A DNA stretch of 64,000 bases from Tatumella morbirosei (GCF_000757425.2 NZ_JPKR02000004.1:62001-126000), one strand, 5' to 3'. Positions 47,125-57,789 are shown, counted from the first letter of the stretch. Notes: generated from the sequence alone by a model not told the origin. Numbers and translations: made by a program.

Positions 47125-49542
47125 TTAGCGTTTTGCCTGCCAGATCCGTTGCTGATAGTCACGGATAGAGCGATCGGAGCTGAAGATCCCGACACGGGCA
47201 GTATTAAGAATCGTTTTACGGGTCCAGAGGGAGCGGTCACGATACTGATCGGCCGCGAGTTGCTGGGCTTTGCAGTAAGCCGCAAAGTCAGCCAGCACCA
47301 GGTAGGGATCGCCGCCACTGAGCAGGCTGTCCAGCATCAGCCGGAAGGCATCGGTATCTCCGTCGCTGAAAAAGCCATTTTCGAGTTCGCTGAGGATAGC
47401 ATCGAGGTGCTTATCTTTTTTGCGGATTTTGAGCGGATCATAGCCCGCAGACTGCAATGCTTTTACCTGATCGACCGTATGACCAAAAATAAAGATATTC
47501 TCTTCACCTACCTGGTCGGCGATTTCAACATTGGCACCATCGAGGGTCCCGATAGTCAGAGCACCATTCAACGCCAGCTTCATATTGCCGGTACCGGATG
47601 CCTCTTTACCTGCCGTGGAAATTTGCTCAGAGAGATCGGCGGCCGGAATCATCAGTTCGGCGACGGATACCCGATAATCCGGGATAAACACCACTTTAAG
47701 ACGCCCGGCAACCTGCGGGTCATGGTTAACTTTTTCAGCGACCTTGTTAATGGCATAAATAATATTTTTCGCCAGGTAGTAACCCGGGGCAGCTTTAGCG
47801 CCGAACAGGAACACCCGGGGCACAATATCGGCCTTTGGATTATCCCGTAGTTGACGGTATAACGACAGAATATGCAGCAGATTCAGATGCTGGCGTTTGT
47901 ATTCGTGCAGGCGTTTAATCTGCACATCAAACATCGCTTCCGGGTTCAGTTCCAGACCGGTCACATTTTTGACGTACTGCACCAGCTTATCTTTATTCTC
48001 ACGCTTAATTTGCTGATAACGCTGGCAGAACGCAGGGTCATCTACTGCGCTTTCCAGTCCTTTCAGTGCATCGAGATTATCTACCCATTGAGTGCCCAGT
48101 CGCTCATCAATCAGGTCTGATAATGCCGGATTACATAATTTTAGCCAGCGGCGCGGTGTGATGCCGTTGGTCACATTGTGAAATTTATTCGGCCATAGCT
48201 GGTGATATTCCGGAAACAGATCTTTCACTACCAGCTCTGAGTGCAGGGCCGCCACACCATTAACCGCAAAACCACTGACCACGCACAAGTTGGCCATGCG
48301 TATCTGCCGGTCCTGATGAACAGAAAGCTTTTCCCAGATTTCCGGCTGATCGGGCCACTGTTTTTCGACCAGTTTTTTAAACCGCGCATTCAGGGTTTTG
48401 ATGATCGAGAAGTGGCGAGGCAGCAGGCTTTTGACCAGTTTTTCGTCCCAGCGCTCAAGTGCTTCAGGCATCAGAGTGTGGTTGGTATAGGCAAAAGTAC
48501 GGCTGCTGATCTCCCAGGCGGCATCCCATTCCAGCTGATGCTCATCCAGCAGAATGCGCAACAGTTCAGGGATGGCAATGGTCGGGTGGGTATCATTCAA
48601 CTGAATGACTTCATACTTAGGCAAATCAGCAATCTTTCGTCCTGCTTTATGATGGCGGCGCAAAATATCGGCAACGGAACAGGCACACTGGAAATATTGC
48701 TGCATCAGACGCAGGCGCTTGCCAGCTTCATGGTTATCGTTGGGGTAGAGCACTTTAGTCAGTTTTTCGGCATCGATACCCTGCTGCTCCGCCTGCAGAA
48801 ATTTGCCGTCATTGAACAGGCTAAGGTCAAACGGATGAACACGGGTAGCCTGCCATAACCGCAGTGGTTGGCTGATTCCGTTACGGTAGCCTACCACCGG
48901 CAGATCATGGGCTTCACCGCGCAGAGTAAAGGCGGGTTGCCACTGTTCTTTTCCCTGGCTGTCACGGATTAATTTGCCACCAAAAGCCACATCCACCGCC
49001 AGGGCGCTGTTATGGCTGAACCACGGGTAATGTTCACGTTGCCAGTTATCCGGCGCTTCATGTTGCTGGCCCTGGTCAAACGACTGGCGAAACAGGCCGT
49101 ACTGATAATTTAAGCCGTAGCCGGTGGCAGACTGACCCACGGTGGCCATCGAATCCAGGAAGCAAGCGGCCAGCCGGCCTAAACCACCATTGCCCAGCGC
49201 CGGATCCGTCTCCTGTTCCAGTACATCAGCCAGTTCCACACCATATTGTTTCAGGGTCTCAGCCACGGTCTGATACCAGCCGAGATTGATCAGATTGTTG
49301 GAGGTCAGACGACCTATCAGGAACTCCATTGAGATATAATTGACGTGGCGTTGTGTCTGGTCAGCGATTGCTTCAGAAGGTTGCGCCTTAAGAAGTTCAC
49401 TGAGAGCGGCACTGGTTGCCTCCCACCACTGATGCGGGGTCATTTCTTCTGCCCGCTGCAAACCATAGCCCTGCCACTGGCGTTTTAGTGCGTCTGAAAA
49501 TTGCGTCTTATCTAAAGTCACCTGATCACCTGCCTCATTCAT
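47125..49542 (-). CDS. malP: Maltodextrin phosphorylase MalP
   Basis: An 805-residue GT35 phosphorylase releasing glucose-1-phosphate from maltodextrins. The pyridoxal-phosphate lysine lies in [16 protein letters not shown], and [35 protein letters not shown] and [13 protein letters not shown] are conserved. It is eight residues longer than the E. coli enzyme at the N-terminus. It is the first gene of malPQ and is divergent from malT, the same arrangement as the E. coli malA locus. Confidence 0.96.
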   Translation of the reverse strand: MNEAGDQVTLDKTQFSDALKRQWQGYGLQRAEEMTPHQWWEATSAALSELLKAQPSEAIADQTQRHVNYISMEFLIGRLTSNNLINLGWYQTVAETLKQYGVELADVLEQETDPALGNGGLGRLAACFLDSMATVGQSATGYGLNYQYGLFRQSFDQGQQHEAPDNWQREHYPWFSHNSALAVDVAFGGKLIRDSQGKEQWQPAFTLRGEAHDLPVVGYRNGISQPLRLWQATRVHPFDLSLFNDGKFLQAEQQGIDAEKLTKVLYPNDNHEAGKRLRLMQQYFQCACSVADILRRHHKAGRKIADLPKYEVIQLNDTHPTIAIPELLRILLDEHQLEWDAAWEISSRTFAYTNHTLMPEALERWDEKLVKSLLPRHFSIIKTLNARFKKLVEKQWPDQPEIWEKLSVHQDRQIRMANLCVVSGFAVNGVAALHSELVVKDLFPEYHQLWPNKFHNVTNGITPRRWLKLCNPALSDLIDERLGTQWVDNLDALKGLESAVDDPAFCQRYQQIKRENKDKLVQYVKNVTGLELNPEAMFDVQIKRLHEYKRQHLNLLHILSLYRQLRDNPKADIVPRVFLFGAKAAPGYYLAKNIIYAINKVAEKVNHDPQVAGRLKVVFIPDYRVSVAELMIPAADLSEQISTAGKEASGTGNMKLALNGALTIGTLDGANVEIADQVGEENIFIFGHTVDQVKALQSAGYDPLKIRKKDKHLDAILSELENGFFSDGDTDAFRLMLDSLLSGGDPYLVLADFAAYCKAQQLAADQYRDRSLWTRKTILNTARVGIFSSDRSIRDYQQRIWQAKR

Positions 49543-49837
49543 CGGTCATGATTGGAATAGATTATCGCTATGCTGTATCCAGTGAAGGGCGGCAGCATCC
49601 TCCTGATGACGATTAGACAGGGAGGAGGAACAGGGCGTAGCCGAAGGACACTGGCCTGAGAAGATAAAGACTCTAAAAAGCCTTGCTCAAAATGTGACGG
49701 AGAGCAACTAAACGATATGTAAAAACGTAACAATATTGCAATTGATATTTCAAAGGTAGAATTTATAAAAAAATGATTAATTCAGTTAATGAAATAAAGA
49801 TGATGCAAGCCGGAGACGGCGATAAGAGCCGGATATT
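49543..49837. promoter_or_regulatory. Divergent malP-malT control region
   Basis: AGGGAGGAGG at 49619-49628 fits the MalT box at nine of ten positions. A weaker minus-strand match lies near 49596-49605. The half next to malT (49690-49800) is A+T-rich. In E. coli malT is CRP-dependent and malPQ needs MalT; no clear CRP site was identified here by eye. Confidence 0.5.
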
Positions 49838-52564
49838 ATGCTGATACCTTCTAAACTCAGCCGTCCAGTGCGGCAGCAGAATACTGTGGTCAGGGAACGA
49901 CTGCTCAAGCGCCTTTCGATGGCCACGGCGTATCGTTTGACTCTGGTTTCCGGCCCTGCCGGTTACGGAAAAACAACGTTAGTTTCTCACTGGGCCGCAG
50001 GTAATAATGATCTGGGCTGGTACTCTCTGGATGAAAGTGATAACCAGCCGGAGCGTTTTGCCGGGTATCTGATGGCTGCCATTCAGCAAGCCTGTGGGGG
50101 ACATTGTGTTAAAAGTGAAGCCATGAGCCAGAAGCTCCAGTATGCCAGCCTGTCGGCCCTGTTTTCTCAGTTGTTTGTCGAGCTTTCTGACTGGCACCGG
50201 CCATTATTGTTGGTTATTGATGACTATCATCTGATCTCTAATGAAGAAATTCATGAGGCGATGCGTTTCTTTTTGCGTCATCAGCCGGAGAATGTTTCTC
50301 TGGTGATCCTCTCCCGGACCGTGCCTCCGCTGGGCATTGCTAACCTGCGGGTACGCGAGCAGTTATTGGAACTGACCACCCTGCAACTGGCATTTAACCA
50401 CCAGGAAACCCAGCAATTTTTTGATTACCGTCTGAAAGATCCGATTGACCAAAGCGACAGCCGGCAGTTATGTGATGAAGTTGCAGGCTGGGTCACAGCG
50501 TTACAATTAATCGCGTTTTCTGCCCGACAGTCTGCCGGTTCCCCGCAACAAACTGTCCGTCAGTCAGCCAGCAAACTTGCAGGATTGAATGCCGGCCATT
50601 TGTGTGAATATCTGTCTGATGAAGTGATGGATCGTGAAGATTGCGCCACCCGTGACTTCCTGCTCCGCAGCTCAGTGTTACGTTCTATGAATGATGCTCT
50701 GATTATGCGTCTGACTAACGGTGAGTTTGGACAGCAGCGGCTGGAAGAGCTGGAGCGACAGGGGCTGTTTATCCACCGGATGGATGACAATGGTGAATGG
50801 TTCAGTTTTCATCCTTTGTTTGCCGCTTTTTTGCGTCAACGCTGTCAGAGAGAGCTGGCCACTGAACTACCGGCTATACACCGGGCCGCAGCCGAAGGAT
50901 GGCTGGCACAAGGCTTTCCTGCGGAGGCTATTTATCATGCGCTGAGAGCCAGTGATACACTTTTATTACGTGAAATTCTTCTACAGCACGCCTGGGCGCT
51001 GTTCAACCAGAGTGAGTTGCGGTTACTGGAACAGTGCCTGAACGCATTACCGAATGAACTATTAATTGAAGAACCTACACTGGTATTGCTGCAGGCCTGG
51101 CTGGCCCAAAGTCAGCATCGCTACACTGAGGTGGATGCACTGTTGACGGGTGCTGAAGCGGAAATGCAGCGACGTAATATTGATATGCCGGCGGAGGTCA
51201 TTGGCGGGTTTAATGCATTACGTGCCCAGGTGGCGATTAACGATGGTCGTCAGGAAGAAGCAGAAGCGCTGGCGGCTAATGCGCTGGCGCACCTTCCACA
51301 TGAAAGTTATTACAGCCGGATCGTTGCCACCTCGGTCACCGGGGAAATCCAGCATTGTAAAGGCGATTTAGTGCGTGCGCTGCCACTGATGCAGCAGACT
51401 GAGCAGATAGCCAGGCGGTATCAGGCCTATCACTATGCTCTGTGGGCATTGCTGCAACAGAGTGAGATTCTGATTGCTCAGGGCTATCTGCAGGCAGCTT
51501 ATGAAATGCAGGACCGGGCATTTGAGCTGGTCAGGGAGCAGCATTTAGAGCAGTTGCCAATGCATGAGTTTTTACTGCGTTTACGTGCTCAGGTTCTGTG
51601 GTCCTGGTCGAGGCTGGATGATGCGGAACAGGTCGCCCGCGAAGGGCTGACGGTGCTGGAAAACTACCAGCCGCAACAGCAGTTACAGTGCCTTGCGCTG
51701 TTGGCAAAATGCGCGCTGGCCAGGGGGCAGATTGATAATGCCAGCTACCATTTACAGCGTTGTGAGAGGCTACTGAAAACTGGTCAGTATCATACCGACT
51801 GGATCACCAATACCGATAAGCCGCTGGTGATTTACTGGCAAATGACCGGTGATAAAGCAGCCGCCCGCCAGTGGTTATTGCAGGCACGTAAACCTGAGGT
51901 AGCGGGTAACCATTTTCAGCAGGGACAGTGGCGAAATATCTCCAGGGTTATAATTCTACTGGAAAAATATAATGAAGCCGAAGTGGTGCTGGATGAGCTG
52001 AATCAGAATGCCCGACAGTTGCGGTTGATAAGTGATCTGAACCGCAACCTGTTGCTGAGTAATTTGCTTTACTGGCAGACTGGCCGGAAAACTGAGGCTC
52101 AGCGGGTTCTCATGGAAGCCCTGACTCTGGCGAACCGTACCGGATTTATCAGTCACTTTGTGATTGAAGGCGAAATGATGGCACAGCAACTGCGTCAGCT
52201 GATGCAGCTAAATCTGTTACCTGAACTGGAACTGCGGCGGGCTGAACAGATATTACGGGAAATTAACCAGCATCACCGGCATAAGTTTGCCCATTTTGAT
52301 GAGGGATTTGTCAGTAAACTGCTGACTAATCCCCGGGTCCCGGAGCTTATTCGTACCAGCCCGTTGACACAACGCGAATGGCAGGTGTTGGGACTGATTT
52401 ATTCGGGATACAGCAATGATCAGATTGCCGGTGAACTGGATGTGGCTTCCACCACCATTAAAACCCATATTCGCAATTTGTATCAGAAACTGGGGGTTGC
52501 TCATCGCCAGGAAGCTGTGCAACAGGCGCAGCAGTTATTGAAAGTCATGGGATACACTGCCTGA
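49838..52564 (+). CDS. malT: Maltose regulon activator MalT
   Basis: A 908-residue STAND-type ATPase activator. The N-terminus [22 protein letters not shown] (core [16 protein letters not shown]) and Walker [11 protein letters not shown] are typical, with Walker [10 protein letters not shown]. The middle is a helical repeat domain that binds maltotriose. The C-terminal LuxR helix-turn-helix is [25 protein letters not shown] and [19 protein letters not shown] (core [16 protein letters not shown]). E. coli MalT is 901 residues. It should drive malPQ, malEFG and malK-lamB-malM here; all are within 17 kb. Confidence 0.97.
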   Translation: MLIPSKLSRPVRQQNTVVRERLLKRLSMATAYRLTLVSGPAGYGKTTLVSHWAAGNNDLGWYSLDESDNQPERFAGYLMAAIQQACGGHCVKSEAMSQKLQYASLSALFSQLFVELSDWHRPLLLVIDDYHLISNEEIHEAMRFFLRHQPENVSLVILSRTVPPLGIANLRVREQLLELTTLQLAFNHQETQQFFDYRLKDPIDQSDSRQLCDEVAGWVTALQLIAFSARQSAGSPQQTVRQSASKLAGLNAGHLCEYLSDEVMDREDCATRDFLLRSSVLRSMNDALIMRLTNGEFGQQRLEELERQGLFIHRMDDNGEWFSFHPLFAAFLRQRCQRELATELPAIHRAAAEGWLAQGFPAEAIYHALRASDTLLLREILLQHAWALFNQSELRLLEQCLNALPNELLIEEPTLVLLQAWLAQSQHRYTEVDALLTGAEAEMQRRNIDMPAEVIGGFNALRAQVAINDGRQEEAEALAANALAHLPHESYYSRIVATSVTGEIQHCKGDLVRALPLMQQTEQIARRYQAYHYALWALLQQSEILIAQGYLQAAYEMQDRAFELVREQHLEQLPMHEFLLRLRAQVLWSWSRLDDAEQVAREGLTVLENYQPQQQLQCLALLAKCALARGQIDNASYHLQRCERLLKTGQYHTDWITNTDKPLVIYWQMTGDKAAARQWLLQARKPEVAGNHFQQGQWRNISRVIILLEKYNEAEVVLDELNQNARQLRLISDLNRNLLLSNLLYWQTGRKTEAQRVLMEALTLANRTGFISHFVIEGEMMAQQLRQLMQLNLLPELELRRAEQILREINQHHRHKFAHFDEGFVSKLLTNPRVPELIRTSPLTQREWQVLGLIYSGYSNDQIAGELDVASTTIKTHIRNLYQKLGVAHRQEAVQQAQQLLKVMGYTA

Positions 52565-52569
52565 AGATG

Positions 52570-52596
52570 TTCCGGCACTGACAGGCAGTGCCGGAA
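52570..52596. terminator. Terminator hairpin after malT
   Basis: TTCCGGCACTG-ACAGG-CAGTGCCGGAA is a perfect 11-bp stem with a 5-base loop, starting six bases past the malT stop. There is no long T tract on either strand. It is probably the malT transcript end. Confidence 0.7.
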
Positions 52597-52941
52597 AGTG
52601 GAGATCATGACCGCGCGACTTCCAGTAGCGCGTTTTCTGTCACCTGATAGTTTTGGACCTCTCCATGCATTTGCCTGATTGCCAATGATGACGTTGGCAA
52701 ACACCTGCAATTTCAGCGGATTATCATCATCACCACCATCACCACAGTGACTAACACCCTGTCGCGATAAAATACCGGAGACCATCGGACTGAGGAGTCG
52801 TCAGCCGGTTTATTGCTCTGTGGGCAGATAAACGGCTTACAGTCCGGCTGTTGGGCTTGTATATTGCCGGAAGCGTAAAATCATCGATAAAACAGTGTTG
52901 CTAAGCCGCAAAGGACGTGGCCGGAAGCCGGAGATATCACC
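52597..52941. other. Intergenic stretch with a run of seven histidine codons
   Basis: In this 345-bp gap one frame reads Ala-Asp-Tyr, seven His codons (52725-52745), Ser-Asp and stop (52752-52754). The run resembles the hisL leader peptide, but there is no ATG, GTG or TTG in frame after the preceding TGA, and no his gene follows. In the next frame the same DNA reads Ile/Thr-rich. A 21-codon minus-strand frame at 52605-52670 is also open. None of these could be supported as a gene. Confidence 0.35.
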
Positions 52942-53382
52942 ATGTCAGGTTACATTTTTTCTGTATCAGCAGATTCAGTGACATTCTATCTGTCACCCTC
53001 GCAGTTACTGTCTGAGCTGCAAGGCGGTTATCAGCAGGCCGCTGCCGGATTATTTAACGACGGCCAGGTGGATGCCTGGGGGGTAGAAATGCTTATCTAT
53101 CGTGTAGAAGAGATTCTCGAATCGCAGGGCGGGAAACTGCCGGAGCCAGGGGAAGCCAGCAGCCATGATGCGCTGCTTCAACAGGTCAGTCAGCGCTGGC
53201 TGGAGGGGAGTAGTGACATCACCCCGCAGGCACTGGAAAGCGCCTTTAATCAACTAACGGACCGGCTTTCTTACGGTCCGCTGCAGCTTAGCGCCGGGGA
53301 TATTACCGCATTTTGTTACCTGGTTTTTTTGCGGGAAATGACTCATCACTTGCGTATCAGCCTTATCCGCTATCAGTCCTGA
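52942..53382 (+). CDS. Protein of unknown function, 146 residues
   Basis: I do not recognise this protein. It is 146 residues, acidic, without signal peptide or membrane segment, and predicted mostly helical, with segments such as LSPSQLLSELQGGYQQAAAG and LQLSAGDITAFCYLVFLREM (cores SQLLSEL and ITAFCYLVFLREM). A GGAG site nine bases before the ATG supports expression. It stands alone after malT with about 280 bp to the next gene. Codon use looks like that of the neighbours. Confidence 0.6.
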   Translation: MSGYIFSVSADSVTFYLSPSQLLSELQGGYQQAAAGLFNDGQVDAWGVEMLIYRVEEILESQGGKLPEPGEASSHDALLQQVSQRWLEGSSDITPQALESAFNQLTDRLSYGPLQLSAGDITAFCYLVFLREMTHHLRISLIRYQS

Positions 53383-53666
53383 CACCCTGTGCAGATAAAT
53401 TACAGGGATGACTGCGTATGGCAGTAGCCAGTAGTGAACGGATTAGGTAGTATCACGTTCAGACATCCAGACGTATATATGTTTGGAAGGATATCCCGGC
53501 AGGGAATCCGCATTACCGGATTTTACTGACCTGGCGGGGGACGGTTAAGGACAGGCAGCAAAAAACCAGGCAGGGCTGCAGGAAAATAACCGCAGTCGTT
53601 CTCTGCATTATTTTCTGAAAATCACAATAATCAGCCTGATGACAGGCGAACATTTCGGGGCAGAAG

Positions 53667-54731
53667 ATGAAAAAAATAGCACTCTCGTTACTGGCACTGA
53701 GTTTATTTAGCAGCACTGCGGCTTTTGCCGAAACACCGGCGCCGCTGCCGGCAGCTCTGGCTAACCATCAGGGACCAGTGCGTATCGCGGTGATCCGCAA
53801 CCTGGGGTCAGACGATAACACCACCCAGTTTGTGGCTGGTGCCATAAAGCAGGCGCGTAAGCTGGGTTTTAAAGTGAATACCTTTCTGAGCAACGGAGAT
53901 GACGCCCGTTTCCAGGACTTCGTGAATCAGGCGATTACCCAGAAGTATGACGGCATTATTTTGTCGCAGGGCCGCGCTCCCTATTCTGAAGCGCTGGTTA
54001 AACAGATTGTCAAAGCAGGGATTGCGGTGTCGGTATTTGATACCGCAGTACCGGATAACATTCCTGGCGTCACTGTAACTCAGCAGGACGATGCATCGCT
54101 GACCGATATGTCCTTCGGGCAACTGGTCAAAGATTTCCACGGTAAAGCCAACATCGTGAAACTTTGGGTGGCTGGCTTTCCGCCGATGGACCGTCGTGAA
54201 AAAGAGTACCAGAAACTGCTGCAACAAAATCCGGGGATAAAACAACTGGAATCGCTGGGGGCTGTCTCCAGTGACGTTCAGGGAGATACCGCCAATAAAG
54301 TCGGAGCCATTCTGGCGAAATATCCAAAAGGTAAAATTGACGCTATCTGGGGTTCCTGGGATGCCTTTAGTCAGGGAGCCTATAAAGCGCTGCAGGAAAA
54401 TCGTCGTACCGAAATTAAACTGTACAGTATCGATATTTCCAATCAGGACCTGCAGATGATGCACAGTAAAAACAGCCCGTGGCAGATGACCGCGGCGGTT
54501 GATCCACAGCTGATTGGGGCAACAAACGTCCGTCTGGTGGCGCTGAAAATTGCCGGTGAAAAGACTCCGGCGACTTATGATTTTAAAGCGTCATCTGTCT
54601 CTCAGGCCCTGCTGACTCAACAGAGTGGCGAGGTGAATATGGCAAGCCTGGCAAAAATTATCCCTGGCTGGGGACAAACTAATGATTTCGTCGCCCCCTG
54701 GTTCGCGACACTGGAAGCTAAAGCAAAGTAA
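53667..54731 (+). CDS. Orphan periplasmic binding protein (sugar-type, Peripla_BP_4)
   Basis: A 354-residue exported protein with a signal peptide ending at AFA-E. The mature part has the ribose-binding-protein-like fold: VRIAVIRNLGSDDNTTQFVAGAIKQA at the start, KYDGIILSQGR, and IDAIWGSWDAFSQGAYKAL (core IWGSWDAFSQGA). Such proteins normally serve sugar ABC transporters or two-component sensors, but no permease or ATPase gene is adjacent. A GGGG/GAAG ribosome-binding site precedes the ATG. It is in one operon with the LVIVD-repeat protein nine bases downstream. Confidence 0.8.
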   Translation: MKKIALSLLALSLFSSTAAFAETPAPLPAALANHQGPVRIAVIRNLGSDDNTTQFVAGAIKQARKLGFKVNTFLSNGDDARFQDFVNQAITQKYDGIILSQGRAPYSEALVKQIVKAGIAVSVFDTAVPDNIPGVTVTQQDDASLTDMSFGQLVKDFHGKANIVKLWVAGFPPMDRREKEYQKLLQQNPGIKQLESLGAVSSDVQGDTANKVGAILAKYPKGKIDAIWGSWDAFSQGAYKALQENRRTEIKLYSIDISNQDLQMMHSKNSPWQMTAAVDPQLIGATNVRLVALKIAGEKTPATYDFKASSVSQALLTQQSGEVNMASLAKIIPGWGQTNDFVAPWFATLEAKAK

Positions 54732-54740
54732 GGGGTCAGA

Positions 54741-55982
54741 ATGAACGCATTACCGCAACCCGACTACAGCCGCAATATGCGGCTGATTGGTCACAGCGAT
54801 CAGGGCGGCAGGCCTGACGGCGTGCAGTTGATGGTGCACCGTGGCTTTGCTTATATCGGGCATATGGTCTCTTCAGGATTTTCGGTGGTGGATGTGCGTG
54901 ATCCTGCCCGGCCAAAAAACGTCAATTATGTCGCAGCCCCGCCAGGTACGTGGAACGTTCATTTGCAGGCCCACGATGATCTGCTGCTGGTGATTAATGC
55001 CCGTGATCTGTTTGCGGATGTGCGTTTCGCTGATGAAAAGGTCTATTACACCCGTCAGGTGGGTCACACCGTGAGCGATGTACAGGATAAAGGCTGGAGT
55101 GCAGGGCTGCGGATATTTGATATTTCCTCTCCACAGCAGCCACGGGAAATCAGTTTTCTGTCGCTGGACGGTATTGGAATTCACCGTATCTGGTATGTAG
55201 GTGGCCGCTGGGCCTATGTTTCGGCACTGATTGATGGCTTTACTGACTATATCTTCCTGACCATTGATCTGGCCGACCCGCGTAAGCCGGTCGTCGCCGG
55301 AAAATGGTGGTTGCCGGGGATGAATCAGCAGACCGGTGAGGTGCCTGACTGGCCGGAAGGCAAACGCTATGCTCTGCATCACGCGATAATCAGCGGTGAT
55401 ACCGCATATGGCTGCTGGCGGGATGGTGGGCTGACGATTCTGGACGTGAAAGACCGGACCGCGCCTCAGTTGCTGAGCCACCGCAACTGGAGCCCGCCGT
55501 TTGGCGGAGGGACACACACCGCATTACCGTTACCGGATCGCGACCTGCTGGTGGTGCTGGATGAAGCCGTTCTGGATGAGCAGCAGGACGGTGAAAAACT
55601 GATCTGGTTGTTTGATATCCGCGATAAGACCAACCCGGTGAGTATCTCCACCTTTCCACAACCGGATGAAACCGATTATGTGGCGAAAGGGGCACATTTC
55701 GGGCCGCATAATCTGCATGAAAACCGGCCGGGCAGCTTTATCAGTTCAACGCTGATTTTTGCTACCTACCAGAATGCCGGGGTCAGGGCTTTTGATATCA
55801 GTAATCCGTATCGTCCGGTAGAGACAGGGGCACTGGTGCCTGCTGCACCACAAAAAATGATGGATACACGGCCCGGACGGCCAAAGGTCATTCAGTCCTG
55901 CGACGTGTTTGTGGATGCAGAAGGTATTATTTACAGCACCGACTACAATGCCGGGCTGTCGATCATCGAATACCTGGGATAA
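54741..55982 (+). CDS. LVIVD-repeat beta-propeller protein
   Basis: A 413-residue protein made of repeated LVIVD-type strands, seen as SVVDVRDPARPKNV, RIFDISSPQQPREI, LTIDLADPRKPVVAG, TILDVKDRTAPQLL, LFDIRDKTNPVSI and AFDISNPYRPVETG. These repeats build a propeller. No signal peptide is visible, so it appears cytoplasmic. The function is unknown; its close coupling to the binding protein (nine bases, AAGGGG site) suggests it acts on or senses the same ligand. A strong terminator follows. Confidence 0.78.
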   Translation: MNALPQPDYSRNMRLIGHSDQGGRPDGVQLMVHRGFAYIGHMVSSGFSVVDVRDPARPKNVNYVAAPPGTWNVHLQAHDDLLLVINARDLFADVRFADEKVYYTRQVGHTVSDVQDKGWSAGLRIFDISSPQQPREISFLSLDGIGIHRIWYVGGRWAYVSALIDGFTDYIFLTIDLADPRKPVVAGKWWLPGMNQQTGEVPDWPEGKRYALHHAIISGDTAYGCWRDGGLTILDVKDRTAPQLLSHRNWSPPFGGGTHTALPLPDRDLLVVLDEAVLDEQQDGEKLIWLFDIRDKTNPVSISTFPQPDETDYVAKGAHFGPHNLHENRPGSFISSTLIFATYQNAGVRAFDISNPYRPVETGALVPAAPQKMMDTRPGRPKVIQSCDVFVDAEGIIYSTDYNAGLSIIEYLG

Positions 55983-55988
55983 CCTGAT

Positions 55989-56015
55989 AAGCCAGCCGGC
56001 AGGTTGGCTTTTTTT
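55989..56015 (+). terminator. Intrinsic terminator after the LVIVD-repeat gene
   Basis: AAGCCAGCC-GGCA-GGTTGGCTT forms a 9-bp stem (one G-T pair) followed by seven T residues. It ends the two-gene operon. Confidence 0.9.
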
Positions 56016-56022
56016 CTCTGAA

Positions 56023-56223
56023 TTACAGATCTTTAGAATACTCAATGGCTTCCCTAACCTGAAGCAACGCCGTTTCCAGAACAGGAATACCCACGGATCC
56101 TGGCGCGATACGTAACGCATCGGGAGGATTCCCCGTGACCGAAAAAGGTTCCGCTGTGGAAACCGCAATGTTCATCCCGGCGCTGAGTGCCGTTGTGATG
56201 ACGGGAAAATGACTGACCATCAT
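56023..56223 (-). pseudogene. C-terminal remnant of a MocR-type (GntR/aminotransferase) regulator
   Basis: A 66-codon minus-strand frame ends with a stretch typical of the C-terminus of PLP-dependent MocR regulators: MNIAVSTAEPFSVTG, then NPPDALRIAPGSVG, then LETALLQVREAIEY. The pattern 'G-x-VS-AEPF ... P-ALRIALGSV ... L--AL--VREAIEY' is what remains of the last 50-60 residues of an aminotransferase-like domain. The rest of the gene (over 400 residues) is not present to the right, where sequence is A+T-rich and non-coding. It is probably a decayed regulator of the adjacent monooxygenase gene, with which it is divergent. Confidence 0.45.
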
Positions 56224-56355
56224 TATTTTATAGCCAGTAACCAGTTTTAAAGTATTTTACTAAAACCCGTTGCGTCCTTACTTTGGAGTCAATTAATGAT
56301 GATTCACTAAGTACAGGGTAATGCTGTACCGAAAACCCTGCAGGGGATAGAGCTA

Positions 56356-57627
56356 ATGACGACTGAGAAACTGGAAGTAGATACGCTGGTGGTTGGGGCC
56401 GGACAGGCGGGTGTAGCGATGAGTGAACACCTGACCAAACTGGAAATTCCTCACCTGGTGATTGAGCGTAACCGGATTGCCGGTAACTGGAGAAGCCGTC
56501 GCTGGGACAGTCTGGTGGCTAACGGCCCGGCCTGGCATGACCGCTTCCCGAATATGGAATTTGCTGATGTCAGTCCTGATGGCTTTGCCCCAAAAGAGAG
56601 TGTTGCTGACTATTTTGAAGCCTATGCCGAAAAATTTAATGCCCCCATTCGCACCGGTGTCGAAGTAAAAAAAGTGACCCGCAATACAGGGCGTCCGGGA
56701 TTTACCATTGAAACTTCCGAAGGAATTATCGAAGCCCGCCGTCTGGTGGCTGCCACCGGTCCTTTCCAGAAGCCGGTCATCCCGCCGGTCATCCCACAGG
56801 ATATTGGCCTGACCCAAATCCACTCCGCCGATTATCATAACCCGCAGCAGTTACCGGAAGGTGGAGTGCTGGTGGTAGGTGCCGGTTCTTCCGGAGTTCA
56901 GATTGCCGAAGAATTGTGCCGTGCCGGCAAAAAGGTCTATCTGTCGGTCGGTGCCCATGATCGCCCGCCACGCGCCTATCGTAACCGCGATTTTTGCTGG
57001 TGGCTGGGGGTGCTGGGTGAATGGGATGCCACGGCAACAAAACCGGGTAAAGAGCACGTAACCATTGCGGTCAGCGGTGCCAACGGGGGCTATACCATCG
57101 ATTTCCGGAAACTGGCGAACGAGGGCGTGAATCTTGTGGGTCTGACCCGGGGTTACGCTGACGGTAAAGTCAGCTTTGCCGATGATCTGGCTCAGAATAT
57201 TGCCAATGGTGATGCCAGCTACCTGGGGATGCTACAGGCGGCCGATCAGTATATTGCCCGTAACGGTCTGGATTTACCTCTGGAGCCTGAAGCACACGAA
57301 ATTCTGCCGGATCCACTTTGCATGACAAACCCGACACTCTCGTTGGATCTGCAGGCCGAAGGGATCACTTCTATTGTCTGGGCTACCGGTTATTCGACAG
57401 ATTACAGCTGGTTGCAGGTAGATGCTTTCGATGCTCAGGGCAAACCACAACATCAGCGCGGGATCTCTTCCGAGCCGGGAATTTATTTCCTGGGTCTGCC
57501 GTGGTTATCACGCCGTGGTTCAACCTTTATCTGGGGTGTCTGGCACGATGCTAAGTATATTGCTGACCAGATTGCTATTCAGCGTCAGTATATGAATTAT
57601 CACCACCAGTCGGAATCGACAAAGTAA
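56356..57627 (+). CDS. Flavin-containing monooxygenase-like NAD(P)H oxidoreductase
   Basis: A 423-residue two-dinucleotide-domain flavoprotein. The FAD site is VVGAGQAGVAMSEHL (residues about 12-26), and the NAD(P)H site is VVGAGSSGVQIAEEL near 174-188. GNWRSRRWDSL corresponds to the GxWxxxRYPG-like region of class B monooxygenases. A late ATGYSTDYSWL matches the family ATG motif. Relatives oxidise amines, sulfides or ketones. The gene is alone on the plus strand, converging on the DUF1989-GntR-ABC operon, with a terminator between. Its substrate may be the compound taken up by that transporter. Confidence 0.8.
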   Translation: MTTEKLEVDTLVVGAGQAGVAMSEHLTKLEIPHLVIERNRIAGNWRSRRWDSLVANGPAWHDRFPNMEFADVSPDGFAPKESVADYFEAYAEKFNAPIRTGVEVKKVTRNTGRPGFTIETSEGIIEARRLVAATGPFQKPVIPPVIPQDIGLTQIHSADYHNPQQLPEGGVLVVGAGSSGVQIAEELCRAGKKVYLSVGAHDRPPRAYRNRDFCWWLGVLGEWDATATKPGKEHVTIAVSGANGGYTIDFRKLANEGVNLVGLTRGYADGKVSFADDLAQNIANGDASYLGMLQAADQYIARNGLDLPLEPEAHEILPDPLCMTNPTLSLDLQAEGITSIVWATGYSTDYSWLQVDAFDAQGKPQHQRGISSEPGIYFLGLPWLSRRGSTFIWGVWHDAKYIADQIAIQRQYMNYHHQSESTK

Positions 57628-57747
57628 TTTTCTTTTATCAGCGCCTTTCCGGGTCCACTGGTGGCGCTGAATCCGCAAACTGACTGTCAGCCAATACCAG
57701 GGGCTATGGCAGGGTTGTTTATTACAATTTAACCCGCACTACGGTTT

Positions 57748-57787
57748 CCCCCTGCGGTCCTTATCTGACCACTGGGGGAGTTTTTTT
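57748..57787 (+). terminator. Terminator after the monooxygenase gene
   Basis: CCCCC...GGTC and GACC...GGGGG form a two-part stem (57748-57778) around a short loop, with an internal mismatch. Seven T residues follow at 57781-57787. It ends the plus-strand transcript just before the converging DUF1989 gene. Confidence 0.8.
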
Positions 57788-57789
57788 CG

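Noticed and set aside
47011-47850. 279-codon plus-strand frame across the malQ/malP junction
   Set aside because: It is the complement of two strong genes, has no recognisable domain, and results from the lack of stops opposite coding sequence.
52605-52670. 21-codon minus-strand frame beginning MHGEVQNYQV after malT
   Set aside because: The composition is protein-like, but it is very short, has a weak ribosome-binding site, and nothing downstream suggests a transcript.
53808-54464. 218-codon minus-strand frame inside the orphan binding-protein gene
   Set aside because: The plus-strand protein has a signal peptide and a known fold; the antisense product does not look like a protein family.
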